Source: Ctena decussata
Lineage: Eukaryota; Mollusca; Bivalvia; Lucinida; Lucinidae
NCBI GenBank assembly: GCA_963989385.1
Contig: OZ022499.1
Coordinates: 101,168,786 to 101,232,785 of the forward strand
Length of the DNA stretch: 64,000 nucleotides
Direction of reading: 5' to 3'
Part shown: positions 43,540-55,500 of the stretch, piece by piece
How positions within the stretch are numbered: position 1 is the first letter of the stretch
Layout of the letters: each line of letters opens with the position of its first letter
Notes under the pieces: generated by a model
Database searches by the model: none
Seen by the model: only the letters and a program-made list of their open reading frames with translations
What the model was told of the DNA's origin: nothing
Made by a program: the position numbers and the translations under genes

Positions 43540-46500
43540 GTCAGTTTTGACTCTGTCTCATAACTGTAGCGTGAGGGTAGCCCCATCGGAAGGGTACCCC
43601 CATCGGACACCTTTACGATCTGTTCTCGTTTTAAAGGAGTAGCACCTCGTCCAATTTGATACCAATTTTTGTAATGTTTGGTGGTGTTTTTCCTTGACAC
43701 TTTCGCGTGTCTTTCTGGTCTCGGGAGCGTTAACGTAATTTTCACAAAAGGGTACATGTCAGAAACATTTCAGTGAATAGTAAGACCATGATTTCGTCAT
43801 ACTTAAATGCAGTTCAATGATCTAATCAACAACATGGGATGGAGATTCTAGTCACCTGACAAATAATAAGGATTATATTCTAGTTTGATCTAGTTTTAGA
43901 GAAAATGCACACTTGTCTGCATCTCGACACTGGCTAAAATCTAGATTAGACCAATGTAAACAAACGTCATCATTCTGAGGGAGCACATATTATTTTGAAT
44001 TAGGGACATAACGGACCATGGACATAACGGACCACGCTTAGGACAAAACGGACCACGTTCAGGATGAAACGGACCACGTTCAGGACAAAACGGACCACGT
44101 TCAGACCTTCCGTTAACCTTGAGATAGCATGTTTTATTTTAGTTGCACAACGCTAATAAAGAAATTTGCAAGCTTAAAAGATAGTTGCGACAACCAAAGA
44201 TAGTTGAGATCATGAACAGTAGAATCTAGTCAAATAATTGTGACCATTTAACATTGTCTTTGGTAATTATATACTCCTAAACATTTTAATTGGCACCAAT
44301 CAATGGTCTGGTTTGTCTTCTACGGTGGTCCGTCTGGTCCTGAAACGTGGTCCGTTTTGTCCTGAAACGTGGTCCGTTTTGTCCTAACCGTGGTCCGTTT
44401 TGTCTGGTCCGTTTTGTCCATGGTCCGTTTTGTCCGAGTACCATTATTTTACTTTTAATAATAATAACAATCGTCTTTATTTACAGAGGTAATTTAGCAT
44501 ACATAGCTAATCTTCCATGAGGCCCTCTATTATTTACAGTATATACAGAAACATGTTAAACAAAAATGTAAAAGAAGATTATACACTGAAATGAAAATAC
44601 ACACACACACACACAAATTAGCATATCTACATACACACACATACAAACATTCATATACAGAGGCACTCAAAACACGCCTCATGAACAGTTCCTGAACAGG
44701 AATTAGAACAACAAAGCAGGGGAAAAAAATCATCTCTTTGTACATCATCTCAATCATCGCATCTCTTTCATGTCAAACTTAAAGTTCTGAATTGATTTTG
44801 CCTATTTATCTTAAATAAAGGTGTCCGATGGGGATACCCGAACCAAGATTTTATGCCCGTTACCTGTGAAATAATGAATGCTCCCTGCTTCCTCCTTGTG
44901 ATGTCATACAACAGCTGATGTTTACCTTATCTATACAAGAGATATATATTTTGCAAGTCACATAAAGTCGTTAGACTTTTGATGTAACAATTTGAAAATT
45001 TATTTGAATAAGCAATTCTTAGGTGTCCGATGGTGGTACTCTTGCGCTAGACGTTTCATACATACCTGCCAACTTCACTTCAACCTTTACACTTTTGCAT
45101 AATCATTACCATTACTAGGACTTCCTTATTGCCTCATATAATCGCTCAGTCAAAGAGCAACAAATACAGGACAGTGAAGTTTTGAGTTCCCTCCATTCGG
45201 TCTAGCAAGGCCTTTCATATCAGAAGTTATCTGAGGTAGGACATTCTGAAAATAAACAACCTAAATCCGACCGCCTGGGGTAAATAGTTTCTGACAAAAA
45301 GAAATTGTTTTTATAAATGTTTCTATTCTGTCAATACCACCTTACAAAAGCAATACACATACAAACTACACTGGAGCGCCTTTATACCGCGGACCGATAT
45401 ATCGCGAAAATTGTTATAACGCGGTTGTCCTGTTTTTTTTTTTGTTTTTTTTTTAAACAGATCGCAGATTTTTCGGCGGTTTTTGCCGGTGTTCACGACA
45501 CTGGAATAGAAAATAATCATTAAAAGTTAATTGGGTTGTTTACATAATTTTTCTTAATCAACAGCGTGTCAAAAGTTATCACAAACAAAGCGTCAGTTGT
45601 CTTGCCAAGGTGTGAACAGTGGTCATGTTTTTAGAAGACTTCAATAATTAGCGCATATCATGTGTCACCAATTTGGCAAGCGGCGAATACGCAATACACA
45701 GGCCAACGCTCGGGAAAAAGGCTGTGCGAAGTAGTCACTGATTACTTCCAAAGAAAACATTATAAAAGAATTTTACAAATGGAAAAAAACAACAACAAAA
45801 AAGCTTAAACCCAATTTGATTATCTGTAGGCTGGTTAGAGTTTTTAAGGCGACGTCAGTACTCACACAAATAAGTATTTTTTGTATTCGTCCGAAGGTAC
45901 CTTTTTGCAAGTGTATATACAAGGGAATTAACTCGAACAAGTCTACTTTCGCTCAATCGGATATCCTCGTGGATATAGGTTCAATTCAGGATACGAAATT
46001 GGCCGAAGTGTTACAATTGTACTTTCGCTTTGTAAATGTTTTTCAACCGTTTTGCAGCGCATTTTTCACAATAAGTAAGAGCATAGGGACTGAAAGGCTA
46101 CTTCAGCAATGACTTTCCTTGTGTCAGGTAAGCAGTAAACATGTCTATCTACCTGGTTAGGGATAAATAATCGCTACGAACATGTAAACACGGGGTTTTT
46201 CATTTGTGGGTGGGGTATTTCCGAGAAGATAGTTATATCGCATGATCACTTATACCATGGTTAGATTTTATGTCTCCCGGCACCCGCGTTATAACGGCAC
46301 TCCAGTGTACTTTTGGATACAAGCATTAAGCCCAATACACTATGTCAATATACATAAGGCACAGTTCTCTGAATGAACAGTTGAATTACTTGAGGTAGGG
46401 TTCATACTACTGATAATCTGGTATACAATAATTTTTGCACTATCAACAGAGACAGAGCAAGTGCATTTCAACACAAGGAAACCTAGGCCTCTCACCAGTA

Positions 46501-49500
46501 TAAAAAATAACTGTTAAACCCTTTTAAGAGGGTTTCATTGCCGAGGGAAGCCAACAGGAAGTCACAAAAGATGTTTCCCAGTGTAAAATGGTGGAAAAAC
46601 ATAGAGGTGAACCCATTACCTTAAGGTGTCCCATTTCGAATTGTAGTATAAAGCTGTTTATATTGTTTCAGCCCAAGGATGTGAATGGCGTGAAGGTACC
46701 CGTTGACAGTAGCAAGCCTAATCCTAATGACATGGAGTTTGATAATCTTTACCTTGATATGAATGGAATCATCCATCCATGTACTCACCCTGAAGATAAG
46801 TAAGTACTACAGAGTTCTAATTTAGCTCACCTGTGAACATAATGCTGAAGGTGAGATACTACCAGCAGAGCTCCAGATAAGAGGGGTAACAAGGATAATT
46901 TAGGGATAATTTTGCATATTTCTCCATGAAAACATATTTTGTGATCCCTCATTAGAACCGTCTCGATGAGACGGTTCTAATGAGGGGTCACAACATATGT
47001 TTATGTTGAGAAATAAGAAAAATTATCCTCAAAGTATCCTCATTACCCCTCTTATCTGGAGCTCTGCAGTACCATCTATCGGGGGTGGTCGGGTGGTGCG
47101 ATGGTGCTGTGTGTAGCTTCCAGTACCGGGGCGTCCTACTGATTTGGAACATTGTAGGGCAAGGGCCTACTGTGCTTGCAGTAGGTGCGGGTGGGGATTG
47201 TTTGGACGTTTTTTCTCTCGTCTATCATTTCTCCTCTTTCTCCCTCTCTGGTAGATGGCCCGAATAGACTGAAATACTGTCTCAAAGGGCCGTTAAACGC
47301 AAAACAATCAATCAATCAATCAATCAGTACCATCTATCACTATCTGTCATCTCTCCATCTAATGTCTGTCGGTCCACCAGTTACTTTATGAACACAATAT
47401 AGCTACAGAGTTGAAACTCTTATGGCAAAAGTTGCACAGTATCTTTATACGCAAGATCTTGGCCAAGTTGGATAATGGGCCAAATAGGACTACTGACACC
47501 AGAGTTATTGCCCCTTTGTAAATTCCTTTATAAATTATATATAATGTCTTGTGAACACAATAGAGGCTATATACAGTTTTTGAGCAGACATGACCAAGCT
47601 TACACAGGATGTTTATGGCCGCAAGATCATTGTTTTTTAGCTCACCTGGCCCGAAGGGCCATAGTGAGCTATTGTCATACCAATGCGTCCGGCGTGCGTC
47701 GTGCGTCGTCACAGAATGTGTCCGTCAACACCTAAAAACAAATATTCAAACATCTTCTTCTGTAAAACTACTGGTCCCATGGTTCTCAAATTTCACATGG
47801 AGCATGACCTGACTCCAGGGTCTCAGAATTGTAAAATTGGGTCTGGTTGAAAATCCAAGATGGCCGCTGTTACTAAAAATAGCAAAAACAACAAAATAAA
47901 CTTCTTCTCCGGAACCACTTGGTATATTTGTCTGAATTTTGGCATGGAACATCAGTGAAACCTTGGTATTCAAAATTGTAAAAATGAAAAAAATCTGTAG
48001 CGGAGTTTTGTCACAGTGACCTACTTTCTGTTTACGTGTGTAATTTGGCTCAAATGCCAATGTCAAAAAATGACCTATTTAAACAACTTCAAACAACTTC
48101 TTCTCTAAAACTACTGGTCCCATGGTTCTCAAATTTCACATGGAGCATTACCTGACTCCAGGGTCTCAGAATTGTAAAATTGGGTCAGGTTGAAAATCCA
48201 AGATGGCCGCCGTTACTAAAAATAGCAAAAACAACAAAATCAACTTCTTCTCCAGAACCATTTGGTATATTTGGTTGAAAGTTTGCATGGAACATAAGTA
48301 GGACCTTGGTATTAAAAATTGTAAAAATAAAAAAAATCTAAAGCGGAATTAGGTCACAGTGACCTACTTAGCGTTTACAAGGCCCATTTTGCTCAAATGT
48401 CAAAATCTAAAGAAAATGCAACCAATTCTGACCAGATTTGGTCAGAAATGGTTCTTGAATGGAATTATTTCAATTTTGTGCCAGTTGACTATCCAAGATG
48501 GCCACCATGGGGGCCGTTACTAAAAATAGCACAAACATAAAAATGACAATTACTCAAGAACCCTTGAATGGAATTGGACCGATTTTGTGTCAGTATGTTC
48601 CTTGCATGTAGCCGTTTCGATTAATTGCGATTTGGCATTCCAAGATGGCCGCCATCTGGTGTTACTAAAAATAGCACAAACATAAAAATGACAATTACTC
48701 AAGGACCATTGAATGGAATTGGACCAATTTTGTGTCAGAATGTTCCTTGCATGAAGTCGTTTTGATTAATTGCAATTTGGCATTCCAAGATGGCCGCCAT
48801 CTGCCGTTACTAAAAATAGCACAAAACATGAAAATGACAATATCTCAGTAACCGCTGCATGGATTTTGACGAAATTTGTGTCAAAATGAGTCTTGCATTG
48901 AGATGTTTCAAAAATATCTAACTGTAGACCCTTCATATTGGCTTCTGTTACTAAAAATAGAAAAATGTGAAAATTAGAAAATCTCAATGGAGTTGGATTA
49001 ATTTTGTGTCAGAATGGTCCTTTAATTAAGCTTTTTCGATTTTTTGCATTTTGGCAGTCCAAGATGGCCACCATCTGCCGTTACTAAAAATAGCACAAAA
49101 CATGAAAATGACAATATCTCAGTAACCGCTGAATGGATTTTGACGAAATTTGTGTCAAAATGATTCTTGCATTGAGATGTTTCAAAAATATCTAATTGTT
49201 GACCAGTCATATTGGCCTCTGTTACTAAAAATAGAAAAATGTGAAAATCAGAAAATCTCAATGGAACTGGACCAAATTTGTGTCAAAATGGTCCTTGCAT
49301 GAAGGCTTTTCGTTTTTTTTGCATTTTAGCAATCCAAGATGGCCGCCATCTGCCGTTACTAAAAATAGCACAAAACATGAAACTGGCAATATCTCAGTAA
49401 CCCCTGAATGGATTTTGATGAAATTTGTGGCAAAATGATTCTTGCATTGAGATGTTTCAAAAGTAAATATATAAAGACCAGGCAAGTTGGCCTCTGTTAC

Positions 49501-52500
49501 TAAAAGTAGCAAGATGTGAAAATGAGAAATTCTCAGTGGAATTGGACCAATTTTGTAACAGAATGGTCCCGTTGCACAATAGCCAGGTGAGCGATATCAG
49601 GCCCATTTGGGCCTCTTGTTTATCATTTACACTAGAGCTATTGCTTTTTATGTAGTCAGAATGCTCCTTATTTTCCTGTGAGTATGATAGAGGCTAGAGT
49701 TCTTGAGCTTAGGGGAGCAAATTCTGTCCTTTAAGAATTGATCCCTTTCAAGAAAAGAGGGGGGAAAAAGAACGATAGAGTTGTATATGCACCTATTCAT
49801 CTTCAGGACTGCTGATTTCTGAGTTTGACAGATTCCCAGATAAGGTTAGATTATCTTAATTCAAAGATCATTATTTTGTGTCTATTCTTTATGAAAACAG
49901 AAGTTCTGAGTCCTCATTAGAACTGACTTGCCAAGGTGATTCTAATGTATACATGTATTTGCATGCACAAACTATGACCCTAAACCCCTAATCAAGAGCT
50001 TTGAGTAAGAGCTTCCAGTACATTTTACTGTGATATAATTTCAGGCCAGCTCCTAAGAATGAAGAAGAAATGATGGTGTTGATATTTGAATATATTGACA
50101 GAATATTTTCTGTAGTGCGACCAAGAAGACTGCTATACATGGCTATTGATGGAGTGGTAAGTTGGAAACATGTTTGTAAGCCTTTGAATACTTTCCGCCA
50201 GTGAATATTGAAAAATTGTAATCTTTGAACTACAACAGTTCATAATTGCATCAGAAAAGCCTACAATTTTGAGTCTGTAACCTTCTTAATACACTACAAA
50301 ACAAAATTATATCACAAAACCTTATTAGAATCGCCTTTTAAAGGTGATTCTGATGGTATAACATCTCTACATTTCTGTGGTGAAAATAGCAAACAATTCT
50401 CCAAATTTTCATCATATTATTTATAGCTCTAAATAGGTTTGTAAGAATTTAGTTTTTGAAAATGAGACAACAGTGGCTTAGTTTATATATATACTGTTAA
50501 TGCTTTGATACAGAGTAATGATATTTTGATACTACCGTACGTACACAGGAAACACTAGTCAAGCTTTACTGTTTCATCAACCTTGATCACTTTCATAGCA
50601 TTCACAAGAGTGTTAGTTTGGTTAATATTCCCAAATCTAAAGATTGTGAATTCAAGACTCAATTTTACAAACTGACAAACAAACAGAAGATGCCAATTGA
50701 TATTAGATTCTGCTCGGTTGCTTATTCCACTTGAAGTTTAGATCTTGAAACACTTCAAAATGTCAAAAATCGGAAAGATCATATGTCATTTAAAAAAATT
50801 TGTAGATCTACTGTGTTGGTAGTGGACCCTTTGGGTGACAAGATTTAGAAAAAATATGTGTCTGAGCTAGAACCTCAAGCTCCTGTGCTTTTTCCAGAAC
50901 CTGCCAATAAGTGCAAAACTGAGAATCATGACAGAAAGAAGCAATTTACAGTATTTCATATGAATTTCATTATGCAAAAACGATGCTTCATACATATGAG
51001 AAGAGCAAAGGCTCTGACCAGCCTACATATCAGTGCAGTCTGGTCAGATCCTTTGCTGTATACACACACCATGTATTGACCCTAAGGAATCTACAGGAGT
51101 AAAACATGTCAGTCTACATGGATTCAAAAACTCTTCTGAGTCTTTCAGTTTACAGATACATGTACATCAAAGTAAATAGTACATTTTCAAGAAAAGCAAC
51201 TTAGTCATTTTCAATTTTACCTTCCTTCTGTATGGGGGTCAACTCGGAAAGGAAAGAATTGGCTCCTTTTGGAGCCAATTCTTTCTTTTTAGAGTTGACC
51301 CCATTTTGGAATGTCTGTGTTATCCAGGGAAGCAAACAGTTAGTCACGAAAGTTGTCTTTCTTTGAAATATATGGCGAAAAATGTAGTGGTGTATCCAAG
51401 AGCCTTAAGTAATGTTCCTATGTGACATGGTCATATATAATCTTTAGGCTCCAAGAGCTAAGATGAACCAGCAGAGGTCAAGAAGATTCAGAGCCTCAAA
51501 AGAATCTGTGTAAGTTTAAAACTTTTTATTTACACTCAATATTTGGATTTGGACAGAATGCAGGAGCAAACAGGGAGCCAGTACTGCCAAAGTTTTAGAA
51601 TAATTTATTAGGGCAAACATTTAAAGAGAAGGGTCCATTACAAAAGGGGTGAGTATTCAGAGATTTACATTACTGTTTAAGTGTTAAATGGACTATTCTA
51701 GCTTGTACATGTAATGATGTATGAGGATTAGGCGCATTTGGCCAAAGTATTTGAGCAATTTTAATACCAGGACTTGAAAACTACACTCATCCGCTCATAT
51801 TTGTGACTGCCTCATGCTGCATGACGAGTGAAAGTTAAGAATTTTGCCAATGTAAATTATCAAATTCCCTATAACATTTGACACATTTGATGGTGCTGAT
51901 GAGTAATGCTTTTAAGAATTTTCAAGCCCTGAATACCAGTAATTGATTTAGGTTTTTAACTGTGACTTTCAACCATTTTGGCTTTGGATCTTTTTTGTCT
52001 CACCTGCAACCAGCAGAATGCAAGACATCTATAGCTATTACTTTTTCTGTGTTGGTGTCTTCAGTGGTGGCAGTGGTTAAGGTCTGTTAAGTTTTCTGGT
52101 TTACTTTAGTTTTGTGACAGTGCACTGACAGGTGAGACACTCCCATCCATGGAACTCTTGTTCCTCCTGTTTAGCAGATTTTTATGGGATTTTTAGTAAA
52201 AAACTAACTTCTTTGACCAGCTGCTATTAGTATTCTATTATAGCACTCCTTCAGATAAGGGTGGCTGTTGATGTTGATTGCGAGTGAATTTTCTGTTCAT
52301 GCTCCATAAATAACATACCGGTATGTTATAATCCCTTATCAGAACTGCCTCTGTGAGGCAGTTCTAATGGGGGTCATAACATATATTTTGGATGAAAAAT
52401 AATGAAATTAACTCAGTATTATCCTCAAAACTCTTCGTATCTGATCAGCTGTGTAAGGGTGTTTCTTGTTCATTGCAAGATGATATCTCTTATTGTTGTG

Positions 52501-55500
52501 AGGGGAAAATTTCACTGACACTTCACTTTCGATTTTTCCCAGGACACAACATTTGTTTAATAGGGAATAACAAGTGCTGGCATTTTCTTGAATGGTAGAG
52601 CTAACTACTCTCTTGTTGAGGCACTCCAGCAAGTGGTTTTTCGAAGTTTATACTTAAAGGATAAAGAAACAGCAAATTCCACTTACATGGTTCAGTTTAC
52701 TACCATTTCTCGTAGTCAGATTTGTCCAGTAGAGTTTTTGAAATTCATTGGCATGCTCTCAAGCTTGGAAAGTAATCTCTTGCAATGTATTTTTTTTTCA
52801 GTTTCATAATGGCCGCCTCAAGATAACCATTATTGCTGTAGGGGTGGCATGTTTCAAACACATTCTTGAAAATTACCATTTCATATAAAATTAACATGAA
52901 ATCAGTTCAGAAGAAGTTATGCTTATATCGTATAGCAGTTATTTTCATAAGTAATATCTTTTTGGAAAACAAAGTGATGCATAAGTGTAGCTGACACTGC
53001 AAGCAACCCTTTGCTGAAATGATCATATTCCAAAACAGATCAGGTGATTAGTGATGACATCATTTCTGTTGTGATGTCATAATGGGTGGTTCCCAGCTTA
53101 ATTGAAATTAAAATGAACTTCATCAAAGGCTGGAAACCAGAAGGAATATTTTTACTATTGGAAAACCCACCTCAAAACAAAAAATGATAAAAATAGACAA
53201 AAGAGGTCATGCAATATGCTGCAAGTCAGTATTTAGCTACGAGAAATGGTTTTTGGTATGTTAAACCTAAAATTTTGATATTTTAGCATCTTTAAAGAAA
53301 AAAGTTTCACTAAAAAACACTTGCTGGAGTGCCTCAACAAGAGAGTAGTTTGCTGTTTCTAAGCTTTTTAAGCAGAATTTGTTAAAAATAATTTCAGTAC
53401 ATGTATTTGCTATTTTTAGTGAAAAATCGGAAGCAGTCTCAAAGGTCAGAGAAGAAATGTTACAAAAGGGCTTCCACCTGCCCCCAGAGAAACCTGCAGG
53501 GGAAAAGTTTGATAGTAATTGTATCACTCCTGTAAGTAGCTGATCGTACATCATTTTAACAACTAAAACAGTACAGTTTCTTCATTATGCTATGGGGTCT
53601 GAAGAAAGGCATAACATTTTATGTGAATTGTTTTGAGACAAAACATCTTTGGAATTTATGGAAAATGAGCATTGAATATTCATATGCCTTAAATCAGAGC
53701 TTCAGATAGGAGTGGGTATTGAGGATAATTCAAAGATAATTTTTCTTATTTCTCAATGAAAACATATGTTGTGACCCCTCATTAGAACCATCTCAGAGAG
53801 ACAGTTCTAATTATGGTCACAACATATGTTTTTTCATGGAAAAATAAGGATAATTATCAATAAATTATCTCTGTTACCTATCTTATCTGGAGCTCTGTAA
53901 ATATTTTGTAGTTTTAATCTCAATGGGAGATATGATCTTATAGCATTATATCCAAAATAGTATTATGGTGACTAGTATTATAATGAGGCTGTGCTGCAGT
54001 GTGATGTCAAGTCAGATCCTCTGAAATGAGGCTCCAATGATGAGCCTCACAAGATGTCTAATGTAAACGAGGGGTTGGAGAACATCTATACAAATGACTG
54101 ACAGTTTTAGGGCCAGCTGTAATAGTTGTGTGTCACAGGCTGATTTCTGTGATTTATTTTTGTAACTTTGAATTATTTGCCGCTTTATCATTTTCATCTA
54201 AACTCTGTATAAGCCAGTGTATTTTCCTGATTTCTTTTTTTTCTTTTCTTTAAAAAAAGAGATGATGGATTGGAATCCTATTCAGCTTAGGTGATTCTAT
54301 TTAATCAGATGTCATGTGGTAAATTTAGTTCAAGTAAAAAGAATAAATCTTATTGGAGCTCTTATTCATAACTTCTAATGTTCCAGGGTACACCATTCAT
54401 GTTTCGGCTGGCGAACTGTCTGCGATACTATGTTCACAACAGACTCAACAATGATCCAGGCTGGAGAAATATCAAGGTGATCCTGTCAGATGCCAACGTT
54501 CCAGGGGAGGGAGAGCATAAGATTATGGACTACATACGTAGACAGAGGGGACAGCCTGATCATGATCCTAACACAAGACATTGTCTGTGTGGGGCTGATG
54601 GTGAGTTTGGTCGCTTATGGTGACAGGGCATATTGTCAAGGTAGATCAGTATGGGCTGGAAATGTCTGCTTCCCTCCTCATAGGGGGCTGCTCTCGAAGA
54701 AGAGAGTTAGCTCCCTTTGGGGCTACTCTTGAAGGAAAGAATTAGCTCCACATGGGGCTACTCTTGAAAGGAAAGAATTAGCTCCCAGAGGGAGCTAATT
54801 CTTTGATTTCAAGAGTAGCCCACATTTCAAAATGAGAGGCAAATATCATGATAGCCAAGTTTATTGCATTAGAGTCGCTTCCCTTTGAAATGATTTGGCT
54901 TTGAGTGTTATTTCTTTGAGGAGTATTCATCACCTTAAAATGGTCTAATTTAAGATGTGGCTTGGTGTTGATGTGGGCATGTTAAAGGATAGTTGAATTT
55001 AAATTGAAATACATGCTTAGTATATATCATAAAAGTAAATTGTGTGAATTACGAGGGGAGTTCCATAAGTTCGTAGAACTTGGTATTTTTCTATACAGTT
55101 CAAAATTTCTTTTTTCATTTTTGTGCAGTGTAAACCTTTGTCAGTTGAATGGTAACAGCCATTCAGTCAACACGTACATTTTTTTGCTCTTACTTTTTGT
55201 TTGAAAATCTATAGCAATTGGCAAAAATGGAGAGTCAGAATATTGAGTTCAGAGCAGTCATAAGTTCCTCACTAAGGAGGGTGCAAACGTCAAAGAAATC
55301 CATCGGCGCATGGCTGATGTGTATGGTGATAGTAGCCCAAAGTATTCCACAGTGGCAAAGTGGTCAGCAGAATTTAACTCCTTAGAAGATGACCCAAGGC
55401 CAGGTCACCCTGCTGATGTCATCAGCCAGAAGATGATCGACCGTGTTGAGAGACGTGCTAAATGATCGCCGAATCAAAGTTGCGGAACTTGCTTCAGAAT

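Noticed and set aside
43434..43757. 107-codon minus-strand frame over XRN2 exon 1
   Set aside because: Shadow of the exon and a TIR element; no recognisable content.
47386..49512. Several 60-110 codon frames on minus
   Set aside because: They repeat the same peptide in each tandem unit of the Helentron-like element.
51890..51930. Second hammerhead candidate (GCTGATGAGTAATGC)
   Set aside because: No GAAA core element or pairing stems follow.
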